Counted from the first letter of the stretch, positions 50,668 through 60,806 are shown. The stretch is DNA of 64,000 bases from Mycolicibacterium sp. P9-64 (GCF_008329605.1 NZ_NPKO01000016.1:59170-123169); one strand, 5' to 3'. Notes: generated by a model not told the origin, from the sequence alone. Program-made: numbers and translations.

Positions 50668-51521
50668 GCGCCCATCCGGTCGATGACCTCACGTGCGAGC
50701 ATCCGATACGCTTGCGCGCCACCGGATTTTGGGGCCCACGTGGTGATCGGCTCGCCTGCGACGCTGGTCTCGGGGAACCGGACCGTCCGCGCGATCACGG
50801 TGTCGAACACCAGATCGCCGAACCGCTCGAGCACCCTGGCCATCACCTCACGGGCGTTGACCGTGCGGGTGTCGAAGCGCGTGATGAGGATGCCGCTGAT
50901 GTCCAGCCGCGGATTTAGCCGATCGCGCACCTTGGCGACGGTGTCGGTCAACAGGGCCAGGCCGCGCAGCGAGAAGTACTCACACTCGGTGGGGATGATG
51001 ACGCCATCCGCGCAGGCCAGCCCATTGACGGTGAGCAAGCCGAGCGACGGCTGGCAGTCGATCAGCACGTAGTCGTAGCGGTCGAGCACCGGATGCAGCG
51101 CCCTCGCCAGGGACTGCTCGCGACCCACCTCGTTGACCAGCTGAATCTCGGCGGCAGACAGATCGATGTTGCTCGGCACCAGGTCGAGGCCCTTGACCCG
51201 GGTCTTGATCAGCACCTGGTCGATGGACACCTTCGGGTCCACCAACAGGTTGTGCACCGTGTGGTCGAGCTCATAGTGCGGCACGCCGAGGCCAGCCGAA
51301 AGCGCACCCTGCGGGTCGAGATCGACCAGCAACACGCGACGGCCGTACTCGGCCAGGCTGGCGCCGAGGTTGATCGTCGAGGTCGTCTTGCCGACCCCAC
51401 CCTTCTGATTGCACATCGCGATGACCTTGGCCGGCCCGTGCACGCTCTTTGGCTTGGGCTCGGGGATCATCCGTGGCGGGCGTCCGGTGAGGCCGGCGAC
51501 GTCTCCTGCGTCGTCGCTCAT
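50664..51521 (-). CDS. ParA/Soj-family ATPase
   Basis: A 285-residue ParA-like ATPase with deviant Walker A CNQKGGVGKTTSTINLG, Walker A' VLLVDLDPQGALSAG, Walker B YDYVLIDCQPSLGLL and a C-terminal helix RMLAREVIDRMGA. It corresponds to Rv1708, a second ParA besides the one next to ParB at the origin. Its role with ScpAB is likely chromosome segregation or condensation. ATG at 51521 is preferred; an in-frame TTG at 51545 is possible. Confidence 0.93.
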   Translation of the reverse strand: MSDDAGDVAGLTGRPPRMIPEPKPKSVHGPAKVIAMCNQKGGVGKTTSTINLGASLAEYGRRVLLVDLDPQGALSAGLGVPHYELDHTVHNLLVDPKVSIDQVLIKTRVKGLDLVPSNIDLSAAEIQLVNEVGREQSLARALHPVLDRYDYVLIDCQPSLGLLTVNGLACADGVIIPTECEYFSLRGLALLTDTVAKVRDRLNPRLDISGILITRFDTRTVNAREVMARVLERFGDLVFDTVIARTVRFPETSVAGEPITTWAPKSGGAQAYRMLAREVIDRMGA

Positions 51522-51659
51522 GCCAGACCATCGCTGATCAGACAACCCACACCCATGGCGAACATCCGGTGAAGTCTAACGGTTGAGCTGGCCCGCAACG
51601 GCCAACCCGCGGGCAACGTCGCCGTCAGATCCGCCGGTGGCGGGCCTAGGCTTGCCGTC

Positions 51660-52412
51660 ATGAGCCTGAAGCAGCGCCTCCCGTTCCTGCGCTGGTCCTT
51701 TCTCCGCCTCGCGGTCGGTGCCCGCAACATCTCGACGACCGGCCAGATCGGCGACGGCCGCGAGGCCGCGGCCGTCGACTACGTCCTCGCCAACACCAGC
51801 AAAGGCGACGTCGACGGCGCCCTCGCCGCAATCGACGAATTCGCTTACGAGCAGTCGTTTCTGATCAACGTCGGCGACGAGAAGGGCGCCCTGCTCGACG
51901 CCGCCGTCACGCGAGCGAACCCGACGCTCGCGCTGGAGCTGGGCACCTACGTCGGCTACAGCGCCCTGCGGATCGCCCGCGCCGCGCCCAACGCCAAGGT
52001 GTACTCCGTCGAGCTGGCCGAGGCCAACGCCGTCAACGCGCGACGAATCTGGGATCACGCCGGGGTCGGCGACCGCATCACCTGCGTGGTCGGCACCATC
52101 GGCGACGGTGGCGCCACCTTGGACGCGCTGGCCGCCGCGCCCGGCTTCGGTGCCGGCGCCCTCGACTTCGTCTTCATCGACCACGACAAGAGCTCCTACC
52201 TCACCGACCTGCAGAGCATTCTGGATCGCGGCTGGCTGCACCCCGGCTCGATCGTCGTCGCCGACAACGTCAAGCTGCCAGGCGCCCCGAAGTACCGCGC
52301 CTACATGCAGGAACAGCAGGGCAAGCGCTGGAACACCGTCGAACACAAGACCCACGCCGAGTACCAGACGCTGATCGCTGACCTGGTGCTGGAGTCCGAA
52401 TACCTGGGGTGA
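51660..52412 (+). CDS. SAM-dependent O-methyltransferase (catechol O-MT-like)
   Basis: A 250-residue class-I methyltransferase of the catechol-O-methyltransferase type. ALELGTYVGYSALRIARAAP is the SAM-binding loop, VYSVELAEANAVNARRIWD binds the ribose, and LDFVFIDHDKSSYLTDLQSI contains the metal-binding Asp pair. It corresponds to Rv1703c. The only plus-strand gene in this long minus-strand block. It converges with xerD, with three bases between stops. Confidence 0.88.
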   Translation: MSLKQRLPFLRWSFLRLAVGARNISTTGQIGDGREAAAVDYVLANTSKGDVDGALAAIDEFAYEQSFLINVGDEKGALLDAAVTRANPTLALELGTYVGYSALRIARAAPNAKVYSVELAEANAVNARRIWDHAGVGDRITCVVGTIGDGGATLDALAAAPGFGAGALDFVFIDHDKSSYLTDLQSILDRGWLHPGSIVVADNVKLPGAPKYRAYMQEQQGKRWNTVEHKTHAEYQTLIADLVLESEYLG

Positions 52413-52415
52413 GGG

Positions 52416-53366
52416 CTAACGCGCCCGCGGGTGCGCTCCAGCCCATACTTCGCGCAGCGCATTGACCGTGACCATCGTGTAGATCTGCGTCGTCGTCACG
52501 GACGCGTGGCCGAGCAGTTCCTGCACGACGCGCACGTCGGCGCCGCCCTCCAGGAGATGCGTCGCGAACGAGTGCCGCAGGGTGTGCGGTGACACGGCGG
52601 CCGAGATCTTGGCCCGTTCGGCGGCGTCCTGCAGCACCTGCCATGCGCTCTGCCGGGACAGCCGTCCGCCCCTGACGTTGAGGAAGATCGCGGGCGTGGA
52701 CTTGCCGCGCAGCGCAAGGTCGGGCCTGCCGCGCACCAGATAGGCGTCCAGTGCGCTGACGGCGGGTCGCCCAATCGGAACCAGGCGCTGCTTGCCGCCC
52801 TTGCCGCGGAGCAGGACCGACCGGCTGTGGGTGTCGACGTCGTCGACGTCGAGGCCGACGGCCTCCGAGATCCGCGCCCCCGTCGAATACAGCACCTCCA
52901 GCAGCGCCCGGTTGCGCAGCGTCAGCGGCCCGTCGGTCTCACTGTCACCGCCTGCACCGTCCAGGAGGGCGAGCACGTCATCGACGGACAGGCTCTTGGG
53001 CAGTCGGCGACTCGGCGTCGGCGGCTTCACGGCCCGGGCGACGTCGAGGTCGGTCAGCCCCTCGGCCGCTGCGAAGCGGTGCAGGCCCCGCACGGCGATC
53101 AGGGCGCGGGCCGCGGAGACCGCGGACAGCGCGACCGCACCGGTGTCCGGGTCGCCCTTGCGCAGCGCGACCAGGAACTCGCTGACGTCGGCTTCGGCGA
53201 CGTTGCGCAGATCGTCGACACCACGCGTCGTCAGGTGCTCGGCGTAGCGGCGCAGGTCGCGCCGGTAGGAACTCAACGTGTTGGCGGCCACGCCGCGTTC
53301 GATGGTCAGGTGGTCCAGGTAGCCCTGCAGCTGATCGTCGAGCGTTTGGACGCCCACGGTGGTCAT
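52416..53366 (-). CDS. xerD: Tyrosine recombinase XerD
   Basis: A 316-residue site-specific recombinase. The N-terminal core-binding SAM-like domain has YLDHLTIERGVAANTLSSYR; the catalytic domain has Arg in STGARISEAVGLDVDD, HTLRHSFATHLLEGGADVR and LGHASVTTTQIYTMV with the nucleophile Tyr. It resolves chromosome dimers at dif with XerC and FtsK. It corresponds to Rv1701. ATG at 53366 overlaps the NUDIX stop by four bases. Confidence 0.94.
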   Translation of the reverse strand: MTTVGVQTLDDQLQGYLDHLTIERGVAANTLSSYRRDLRRYAEHLTTRGVDDLRNVAEADVSEFLVALRKGDPDTGAVALSAVSAARALIAVRGLHRFAAAEGLTDLDVARAVKPPTPSRRLPKSLSVDDVLALLDGAGGDSETDGPLTLRNRALLEVLYSTGARISEAVGLDVDDVDTHSRSVLLRGKGGKQRLVPIGRPAVSALDAYLVRGRPDLALRGKSTPAIFLNVRGGRLSRQSAWQVLQDAAERAKISAAVSPHTLRHSFATHLLEGGADVRVVQELLGHASVTTTQIYTMVTVNALREVWAGAHPRAR

Positions 53367-53983
53367 CGCGCAGCCTTGCGCGCCCGGAACCTCGACGATC
53401 GATCCACCCACGGCGCGTCGACCCCGCGCAGCGTCTCCGGGTCGCCCATTGCACGAGCGGCCAGAATTCCGGCCGAGGCAAGCGAATTCACGATCTCGCC
53501 GGCCAACACCATCTGCACGGCGTCGTCCAGCGGCACCCGCATCACCGTCAGGTCGGCTTCCTCGTCGTGCGCGTCAGGACGTCCGACCTCTGTCAGCCCG
53601 GTGGCCAGGAACACCCGCACGCTCTCGTCGCTGAAGCCCGGCGCGGAGATCAGGTCGACGAGCACCCGCCAGTTCTCGGCGGCCAGGCCTGCTTCCTCTT
53701 CGAGCTCGCGGGCGGCGGTCTCGTGCGGCGGTTCGTCGCCCATGTCCAACAGTCCGGCAGGAAGTTCCCACAACCGGCGTTCGACCGGGTGTCGGTACTG
53801 ATGCACCAGCACGACGTTGCGGTCGTCGTCGAGCGCGACGATGGCGACGGCGCCGTAGTGCTCGACGACCTCTCGGCGGGCGGTGGTGCCGCCCGGCATC
53901 CGCACCTCGTCGGCGCGCAGCGCGAAGATCTTTCCGACGTAGAGGGTTTCGCTGTCGACGGTCTCGAAGTCGTGCTCAGCCAC
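53363..53983 (-). CDS. NUDIX hydrolase, ADP-ribose pyrophosphatase type
   Basis: A 206-residue NUDIX enzyme. The box is GDEPPHETAARELEEEAGL, with the preceding LVHQYRHPVERRLWELPAGL strand typical of ADP-ribose pyrophosphatases. It corresponds to Rv1700. GTG at 53983 (then AEHDFETV) matches the family start. The first eight bases overlap the end of pyrG, so translation is coupled. Confidence 0.92.
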   Translation of the reverse strand: MAEHDFETVDSETLYVGKIFALRADEVRMPGGTTARREVVEHYGAVAIVALDDDRNVVLVHQYRHPVERRLWELPAGLLDMGDEPPHETAARELEEEAGLAAENWRVLVDLISAPGFSDESVRVFLATGLTEVGRPDAHDEEADLTVMRVPLDDAVQMVLAGEIVNSLASAGILAARAMGDPETLRGVDAPWVDRSSRFRARKAAR

Positions 53984-55742
53984 GATGCACGGGCTCTTGC
54001 ACACGCTCCCCGGCATCCTCGAGGTGCTCTACACCATTGGCACGCTGCTCGCTGATCTCCATGGGCAACCGCTCTGCCGCCTTGTAGTCGAGCGCCGCGC
54101 CGATGAATCCGACGAACAGCGGATGCGGACGGGTGGGCCTGCTCTTGAGCTCGGGATGAGCCTGCGTACCGACCAAGAACGGATGGATGTCGCGGTCGTA
54201 TTCGACGAACTCGACGAGATGCCCGTCCGGCGAGGTGCCGGAGAACTTCAACCCGCTCTTCGCGATGCGATCCCGGTAGGAGTTGTTGACCTCGAACCGG
54301 TGCCGGTGCCGCTCGGAGACCTCGGTGGCCTGATACGCCTCGGCCACAATCGATCCCGCTTCGAGGACGGCTGGGTACGCGCCGAGGCGCATGGTGCCGC
54401 CGAGATCGGCCTCACCGGCCACGGCGTCACGTTGGTCGGCCATCGTCGAGATCACCGGATCGGCGGTCTTCGGGTCGAACTCCGCCGAATTGGCACCGGC
54501 GATCCCAGCGGTTCTGGCCGCCTCGATGACGATGCACTGCAGGCCAAGGCACAGCCCAAGCACCGCAACGCCGTGCTTGCGGGCGTACGTGATGGCGCCG
54601 ATCTTGCCTTCGATGCCCCGGATGCCGAACCCGCCGGGGATCAGGACGCCGTGAACGTCGTTCAACACGGCCGCCGCGCCCGCCTCGGTCTCGCAGTCGT
54701 CGGAGGCGACCCAGCGGATCTCGACCTTGGCATGGTGGGCGAACCCACCGGCCCGCAGCGCCTCGGCCACCGACAGGTACGCGTCGGACAGGTCGATGTA
54801 CTTGCCCACCAGCGCGATGCGCACGGTCTCCTGCGGCTCGTGCACGCGACGCAGCAGGTCGTCCCACTCGGTCCAGTCGACGTCGCGGAACGGCAGGTTG
54901 AGCCGCCGCACCACGTAGGCGTCGAGCTCCTCGCGGTGCAGCACCTTGGGGATGTCGTAGATCGACGGCGCGTCGGGCGTCGAGATGACCCCGTCGATGT
55001 CGACGTCGCACATCAGGGCGATCTTGTTCTTCAGTGGCTCCGGCACGTCGCGGTCGCACCGCAGGATCAGCGCGTCAGGCGAGATGCCGATGCTGCGCAG
55101 TGCGGCGACGGAGTGCTGGGTGGGCTTGGTCTTCAGCTCGCCCGACGGGGCCAGGTAGGGCACCAGCGAAACGTGCAGGAAGAAGACGTTGTCCCTGCCC
55201 ACCTCGTGGCGCACCTGGCGTGCGGCCTCCAGGAACGGCAGGGATTCGATGTCGCCGACGGTGCCACCGATCTCGGTGATCACCACGTCGGGACGGTTCC
55301 CGTCCGCGTCCGGCTGCCCCATCGCCAGGATCCGGCTCTTGATCTCGTCGGTGATGTGCGGGATCACCTGCACGGTGTCGCCGAGGTACTCGCCGCGGCG
55401 CTCCTTGGCGATCACCGACGAATACACCTGCCCCGTAGTGACATTCGCCCACCCGGAGAGGTTGCGGTCGAGGAACCGCTCGTAGTGCCCGACGTCGAGG
55501 TCGGTCTCGGCGCCGTCCTCTGTGACGAACACCTCACCGTGTTGGAACGGGTTCATCGTTCCCGGGTCGACGTTGAGATAGGGGTCGAGCTTCTGCATCG
55601 TCACCTGCAGACCACGCGCCGTCAGCAGCTGTCCCAGACTGCTTGCAGTGAGGCCCTTGCCGAGAGACGACGCCACACCCCCGCTGACGAACAGATGCTT
55701 GGTCGCGGACTGCGGATGCTTGCGTAATGGTGGCAAGTTCAA
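53976..55742 (-). CDS. pyrG: CTP synthase
   Basis: A 588-residue enzyme. The N-terminal synthetase domain has KHLFVSGGVASSLGKGLTAS and PGTMNPFQHGEVFVTEDGAE; the C-terminal glutamine amidotransferase has the Cys nucleophile in VLGLCLGLQCIVIEAAR and the closing His-Glu in HPELKSRPTRPHPLF. It makes CTP from UTP, ATP and glutamine. The TTG at 55742 is the usual mycobacterial start. It corresponds to Rv1699. Confidence 0.97.
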   Translation of the reverse strand: MNLPPLRKHPQSATKHLFVSGGVASSLGKGLTASSLGQLLTARGLQVTMQKLDPYLNVDPGTMNPFQHGEVFVTEDGAETDLDVGHYERFLDRNLSGWANVTTGQVYSSVIAKERRGEYLGDTVQVIPHITDEIKSRILAMGQPDADGNRPDVVITEIGGTVGDIESLPFLEAARQVRHEVGRDNVFFLHVSLVPYLAPSGELKTKPTQHSVAALRSIGISPDALILRCDRDVPEPLKNKIALMCDVDIDGVISTPDAPSIYDIPKVLHREELDAYVVRRLNLPFRDVDWTEWDDLLRRVHEPQETVRIALVGKYIDLSDAYLSVAEALRAGGFAHHAKVEIRWVASDDCETEAGAAAVLNDVHGVLIPGGFGIRGIEGKIGAITYARKHGVAVLGLCLGLQCIVIEAARTAGIAGANSAEFDPKTADPVISTMADQRDAVAGEADLGGTMRLGAYPAVLEAGSIVAEAYQATEVSERHRHRFEVNNSYRDRIAKSGLKFSGTSPDGHLVEFVEYDRDIHPFLVGTQAHPELKSRPTRPHPLFVGFIGAALDYKAAERLPMEISEQRANGVEHLEDAGERVQEPVHRG

Positions 55743-55868
55743 CCTCCGTGGCCGATGGGGCAGGACTTATTTTTCCAGGCTGTGGCCTGGCTGGGGGCCT
55801 GCCGACCCACGGAATCTCACCCTAACACCGACTCCGACAAGCCGGTGTTGCCGCGCCGGTGACGTCCG

Positions 55869-56810
55869 CTACTGAGGCACCGTCACGGCCGTCGCGCCCT
55901 GCCCGATGCCGTACTGGCCCGGCCTGCCCCCGCCGGCGAGCTCCTGCAGTGCGAGCACCGCGGTGATCCGGCCGGACTGGGTGTCGACGTCGTCGACGGT
56001 GCTGACGGCACCGGTGAGGGCCGGGTCGGATCTGGTCACCGCGACGGCGGCGGTGCCCGACGCGGAACCGTCCCGCCCCACGATGACCGTGCCGGCTCCG
56101 TGCGGCGCAAGACCGGCGGCGAAGCGAGCGACCGTAGCGCCTTGATTGCCCGCGTCCTCCCCCAGCCCGGCACCGGTGACGATCAGCGCGGTGTCGGCGG
56201 GGCCGATCCGGTCGCGGCCGTAGGTGATGAAGCCGGTATCGCGCAGCGCGGTCAGGACCGCGTCGCGTTGGCCGTCGTCGACGGCAGAAGCCCCGGGCTC
56301 CTTGGCCCGCAGCAGCGCGATGCCGAGAAGGTCGCCTGCTTGGGACCCCTGATCCACCGACTTGGTGTTCAGCTGGCGTCCGGCGGGCACGATCGGCGAG
56401 TTCACCACCGACAGCAGCTTCTCCGCCGAGTTGGCGTCGACGAACTCCTGAGTCAACGCGACCTTGCCCGACACCGTGCCGCCCGCCGCACCGATGAAAC
56501 GGGTCAGCGCGTCGACGTCGTCATCTGCCGCATCGGGGGTGCGAAACAGCACGACCGACTTTCCAGCCAACGCGTCACGCAGAATCCGCGGCGACATCTG
56601 CGCATCGAATTCGCCAGCTGTGCTGAGCTTTTCGTTGAGCGCATTCTTGTCGTCGATCAGCCCGTTGATCTGGTTCTGCATCTCGTGCTTGTCGTCGCGC
56701 AGTCCGGACAACACCGTGTTCGACAACAGACCGGAACCCAACGCCACGCCGATGGCCAATGCCAGGAAGACCGCGGCCAGCGAAATGGCATGCGAGCGGA
56801 GGGAAATCAT
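55869..56810 (-). CDS. mctB: MctB-like copper-transport/outer-membrane protein
   Basis: A 313-residue protein. One N-terminal helix (MISLRSHAISLAAVFLALAIG) acts as signal or anchor, followed by a coiled coil (about 35-65, DKHEMQNQINGLIDDKNALN) and an alpha/beta domain. It corresponds to Rv1698 (MctB), an outer-membrane-associated protein needed for copper resistance in M. tuberculosis. ATG at 56810 lies seven bases after the steA stop. The gap of about 125 bases before pyrG holds no gene. Confidence 0.88.
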   Translation of the reverse strand: MISLRSHAISLAAVFLALAIGVALGSGLLSNTVLSGLRDDKHEMQNQINGLIDDKNALNEKLSTAGEFDAQMSPRILRDALAGKSVVLFRTPDAADDDVDALTRFIGAAGGTVSGKVALTQEFVDANSAEKLLSVVNSPIVPAGRQLNTKSVDQGSQAGDLLGIALLRAKEPGASAVDDGQRDAVLTALRDTGFITYGRDRIGPADTALIVTGAGLGEDAGNQGATVARFAAGLAPHGAGTVIVGRDGSASGTAAVAVTRSDPALTGAVSTVDDVDTQSGRITAVLALQELAGGGRPGQYGIGQGATAVTVPQ

Positions 56811-56817
56811 GGCGCTC

Positions 56818-58002
56818 CTAGGAAACGATGCCCTGCGCCCAGAGCAGGAACCGATCCCAGTACTCGGAGACGTACTGCAGGACAGCGGCATCGGCGCGCG
56901 ATACCCACAGGGCGACGATGACGGCCAACAACATGGCCAGCACCAGGAGCGCAATGGCGCCGCCGGAGACCCGGCTGCGATAGAGCGTCGCGACCGCCTT
57001 TGCGTCGACGAGCTTCTCCCCCACCTTCAAGCGTGTCAAGAAGGTCGACGGAAGGCTCTGCTGACGCGTGCGGTCGAAGAACTCCTCGATGTTCGCGGTG
57101 TGGCCCGCGGTGACGATCAGCGATGCCCCGTGGTGGTCGGCCAGCAGCAGCGCCAGGTCCGCGGCGGATCCGGCGGCAGGGAACGTCATGGCGCCCACCC
57201 CGAGATCCTGGATGCGCTCCAGGCCCTTGGCGTGACCGTCGGCGTCTGCGGGCAGCACCACCTGGGCACCCGAGCGGAGCACCTCGACGCTCATTGCCTC
57301 GGGATCACCGACGATCAACGCGGGCCGGTAGCCGCCCCTGCGCAGCACGTCGGCTCCGCTGCCGACGCCGATCAGCACCGGCTGATACTCCTTGATGAAT
57401 GGCTTGAGAGCCTTGAGGTCGTCGGCGGCGTTCGGCTCCTCGGCAACGATCACGACGTGCCTGCGGTGCAGGTCGACATCGATGTCCGGGATGCCCATGC
57501 CGTCGATGAGCAGCGGACTCTCGCTGCGAATGAACTCGATGGTGTTTCCCGCGAACGCCTCGAGGTGGGCGACCAGACCGCTCTTCGCCTCGTGCATCAG
57601 TTCGTGGATCGCCTCTGCGGTGCGTTCGGTGCCAAGCCCGATACGGCGATCGCCGGTGTAGACCCCGCCTTCGTTCAGCCGGATCCGCGCGCCATCCTTG
57701 ATCTTCTTGAAGATCTCCTGGCCGGCGTCGTCGATCAGCAACACGCCGTTGGCCACCAGCACCTCGGGCCCCAGGTTCGGGTAGCGGCCCGAGATCGACG
57801 GCGAGGCGTTCACGACGGCCACGATGTCAGCCTCGACGAGGGCGTCGGCCGTGATGCGATCGAGGTCGAGCGCGTCCATGACGACGATGTCGCCAGGCCC
57901 AATGCGTCTCAGCAACCGGTCGACGTCGCGGTCGACGCGGGCGGTACCCGTGACACCCGGTCGGGAGCCGGCATTACGCGAGAGCAGCGCTGACATCTTC
58001 AT
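56818..58002 (-). CDS. steA: SteA-like cytokinetic-ring / envelope protein
   Basis: A 394-residue protein of the SteA family (Rv1697 type). It is soluble for most of its length, with DIVVMDALDLDRITADALVE, PNLGPEVLVANGVLLIDDAG and VGSGADVLRRGGYRPALIVG, and has one C-terminal helix (SGGAIALLVLAMLLAVIVAL). Corynebacterial SteA acts with SteB in cell separation. It forms an operon with mctB. ATG at 58002 gives MKMSALLSRN, the usual start. Confidence 0.9.
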   Translation of the reverse strand: MKMSALLSRNAGSRPGVTGTARVDRDVDRLLRRIGPGDIVVMDALDLDRITADALVEADIVAVVNASPSISGRYPNLGPEVLVANGVLLIDDAGQEIFKKIKDGARIRLNEGGVYTGDRRIGLGTERTAEAIHELMHEAKSGLVAHLEAFAGNTIEFIRSESPLLIDGMGIPDIDVDLHRRHVVIVAEEPNAADDLKALKPFIKEYQPVLIGVGSGADVLRRGGYRPALIVGDPEAMSVEVLRSGAQVVLPADADGHAKGLERIQDLGVGAMTFPAAGSAADLALLLADHHGASLIVTAGHTANIEEFFDRTRQQSLPSTFLTRLKVGEKLVDAKAVATLYRSRVSGGAIALLVLAMLLAVIVALWVSRADAAVLQYVSEYWDRFLLWAQGIVS

Positions 58003-58122
58003 TCCGGTGATTCTGTCGGCCAACCCTCAGGTAGAGGTGGAGGCGCGCCGTAACACCAGCCTCACAAGTTACGTTCTGTCACATCTGCAACACAGTTGCC
58101 CTTTTGCTCCTCGCGTCCGCAG

Positions 58123-59886
58123 TCAGGTTGCGGAGTCGACCCTCGCCGCCTCGAGCAGCTCCCGCGCGTGCGCACGCCCACTATCCGACTCACCAAGCCC
58201 GGCGAGCATCCTCGCCAGCTCGGCGACGCGATCGTCGTCATCGAGTCGACGCACCACGCTCGACTTGCTGCGCCCGCCGCCGCTATCGACCATCAGATGG
58301 ACGTCGGCGTAGGCGGCGACCTGCGGCAAGTGCGTGACGACGATGACCTGGTGTGTGCGCGCCAACCGTGCCAGCCGGCGTCCGATCTGCACCGCCGCAC
58401 GCCCACCGACGCCCGCGTCGACCTCGTCGAAGACCATCGTGGTGCCCTCGGCGGACGCCGCGAGCACCACTTCGAGCGCCAGCATGACGCGCGACAGCTC
58501 GCCGCCGGACGCACTCTTGGCCAGCGGAAGCACGTCCGACCCGGAATGCGGCGTGAAGCCGAACTCGACGGCATCGACACCGTCATGCCCGGCGTGCACC
58601 GTCTCGCCGGACGGAAGGACCAACGGCGCCGAGTCGTCGCTGCGGGCGATCAGCGGCGCCACCGAGATGCTGAACCCCGCGCCCGCCATGGCCAGCCCCG
58701 CAAGTTCGGCGGTCACCGCCTTGGCCAATGCCTTGGCGGCCTTGGTCCGAACCTTGGTGAGCTCGGCGGCAGCGGCCACCAGTGTCGTACGCAGCTCGTC
58801 GACGCGTCTTGCCAACGTCGCCAATGCTTCTTCGGAGACGTCGAGCTGCGCCAACCGCTCCCGCGCGTCACGGGCCCAGTCGAGGACGCCGTCGATGTCC
58901 GGGGCGTACTTGCGGGTGAGGTTGCGCAGCTCCCCCTGCCGAGCCAGCTTGTTCTCCAACGTGCTTGCGTCGCTGGGCAACTCGGATAGGTAACCGCCGA
59001 GTTCGGTCGACACGTCGCCGATCACCGCGAGCGCATCACCGAGCCGCCCGCCGAGCGCGCGCAGCGCGACGTCGTCGGTCGCCTCGAGCGCCGTCTTCGC
59101 GTGCGCCACACCGTCGACGGCCGACGCCGCACCGGCCTCCGGCGCCTCGTCCAGTTGGCCGGACAGCGCGGCCCGCGCCGACTGCGCCGCCTCACGCAAC
59201 GCGTCCAGCTCGGACAGCCGCCGGATCTCGGTCACCAACGCTTCGTCTTCACCGGGATCGGGCGCGGCGGCGTCGATCTCGTTGAGCCCGAACTGCAACC
59301 GGTCGGCTTCCTGCGCCAGCTCCCGCGCGCGCTGCCTGCGGTCGGCGAGGTCGCGACGCGCGGCCAGCCATTCGTCGCGGATGGCTCGGTAGCGCGTCAG
59401 CCGAGCGTCCCCGTCGATGAACCGGTCCAACGCGCTGCGCTGTTCGTCGGGCCGCATCAACCTGAGCTGATCGTTCTGGCCATGCAAGGCCAGGAGTTCG
59501 GTGGTGAAGCTGCTCAACGACTTCGCGGGCACGCTGCGCCCGCCGAGGTAGGCGCGCGACGGCCCCTCCTTGCTGACCGAACGTGCCGCGATCACGCTGC
59601 CGTCGTCGTCCCGCTCGGCACCAGAGGAATCCAGGATGTCGTCGACGCGGACGGATACGTGCTCACCGACGTCGGTCGTGGTGAACCGGCCCTCGACGAC
59701 CGCGCGCTCGGAACCCGACCGCACCCTGCTGGCGTCCGCCCGCCCGCCGCCAAGCAGATGCAGGCCGGTGACGACCATCGTCTTGCCGGTACCGGTCTCC
59801 CCGGTCAGCACGGTCAGGCCGCGGTCGAACTCGGCGGTGGCGGCGTTGATGGCGCCGAGCGCCTCGATCCGGATCTCGGCAAGCAC
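58123..59886 (-). CDS. recN: DNA repair protein RecN
   Basis: A 587-residue SMC-like protein. The N-terminal Walker A is LTVLTGETGTGKTMVVTGL, followed by long coiled coils (about 150-370). The C-terminal part has the ABC signature LAKSASGGELSRVMLALEVV and Walker B TTMVFDEVDAGVGGRAAVQI. It acts in double-strand break repair. GTG at 59886 begins VLAEIRIEALG and overlaps the nadK stop by one base. A longer in-frame reading upstream is a shadow. Confidence 0.96.
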   Translation of the reverse strand: MLAEIRIEALGAINAATAEFDRGLTVLTGETGTGKTMVVTGLHLLGGGRADASRVRSGSERAVVEGRFTTTDVGEHVSVRVDDILDSSGAERDDDGSVIAARSVSKEGPSRAYLGGRSVPAKSLSSFTTELLALHGQNDQLRLMRPDEQRSALDRFIDGDARLTRYRAIRDEWLAARRDLADRRQRARELAQEADRLQFGLNEIDAAAPDPGEDEALVTEIRRLSELDALREAAQSARAALSGQLDEAPEAGAASAVDGVAHAKTALEATDDVALRALGGRLGDALAVIGDVSTELGGYLSELPSDASTLENKLARQGELRNLTRKYAPDIDGVLDWARDARERLAQLDVSEEALATLARRVDELRTTLVAAAAELTKVRTKAAKALAKAVTAELAGLAMAGAGFSISVAPLIARSDDSAPLVLPSGETVHAGHDGVDAVEFGFTPHSGSDVLPLAKSASGGELSRVMLALEVVLAASAEGTTMVFDEVDAGVGGRAAVQIGRRLARLARTHQVIVVTHLPQVAAYADVHLMVDSGGGRSKSSVVRRLDDDDRVAELARMLAGLGESDSGRAHARELLEAARVDSAT

Positions 59887-60806
59887 TACTGGCCGCGCCA
59901 ACCCGTGACCGGCAAGCGGAACTTGCGCACCAATCGATCGGTGAACGGCGCGCTGTCCAGCCGCACCCACTTCAGCGTGGTGCCGCACCGCGTGACCTCG
60001 AGGCGGCCACCGGCAGGCACCACCATTTCGCGGCGACCGTCGCAGAACACCATCGCGTCGTGCCCGTCCGCCTCGACCTCGATGGCGATCGACGCGTCGG
60101 GACTGGTCACCATCGGCCGTGCGAACAACGCGTGAGCGTTGTTGGGCACCACCAGAATCGCCTCGAGATCGGGCCACAGGATCGGCCCTCCCGAGGAGAA
60201 CGCGTAGGCCGTGGATCCGGTGGGCGTGGACACCAGCACGCCGTCGCAGCCGAACGAGGACACCGGTCGACCATCGACCTCGAGCACCACGCCGAGGACG
60301 CCGAGCCGCGGTCCCTTCTCAAGGCTTGCCTCATTGAGCGCCCAGCCGCGATGCACGATGCGCCCGTCCACGCGCACGACGATGTCGAGGGTCATGCGCT
60401 CCTCGACGCGATAGTCGCGGTCGATGACGTGATCGAGCACCGAGTCGATGTTGTCCGTCTCTGCCTCGGCCAGGAAGCCGATCCTGCCGAGGTTGACGCC
60501 GAGAACCGGGATCTCGACGTTGCGCGCCAGCTCCGCCGCGCGCAGGAACGTGCCGTCGCCACCGAGCGCGAGCACCAGCTCACAGCCCTCGGCAGCACGC
60601 TCGTCGGCGTCGACGATCTCGATGCTCGAGCCGAGGCTGCGCAGGACGTCGGACACCTGATGCAGGCCACGGTCGACCGACTCCGCAGCCAGCACGCGCA
60701 GGCCGATGCCGTGCTGGCCGAGCGCCTTCTCCACGCGCCGCGCAGTCTCGGTGGCCTCTTCGCGGCCGGTGTGAACGACCAGCAGGACGTTGCGCTCCGT
60801 GGTCAC
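59886..60806 (-). CDS. nadK: NAD kinase
   Basis: A 306-residue kinase. The GGDG motif is in LVLALGGDGTFLRAAELA, the family motif in SSFGCDGVLVSTPTGSTAYA, with FSSGGPILWPDLEAILVV following. It phosphorylates NAD to NADP using ATP or polyphosphate (ppnK, Rv1695). GTG at 60806 overlaps tlyA by four bases. Part of the tlyA-nadK-recN operon. Confidence 0.97.
   Translation of the reverse strand: MTTERNVLLVVHTGREEATETARRVEKALGQHGIGLRVLAAESVDRGLHQVSDVLRSLGSSIEIVDADERAAEGCELVLALGGDGTFLRAAELARNVEIPVLGVNLGRIGFLAEAETDNIDSVLDHVIDRDYRVEERMTLDIVVRVDGRIVHRGWALNEASLEKGPRLGVLGVVLEVDGRPVSSFGCDGVLVSTPTGSTAYAFSSGGPILWPDLEAILVVPNNAHALFARPMVTSPDASIAIEVEADGHDAMVFCDGRREMVVPAGGRLEVTRCGTTLKWVRLDSAPFTDRLVRKFRLPVTGWRGQ

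Noticed and set aside
53985..55727. 580-residue plus-strand ORF
   Set aside because: Exact antisense shadow of pyrG.
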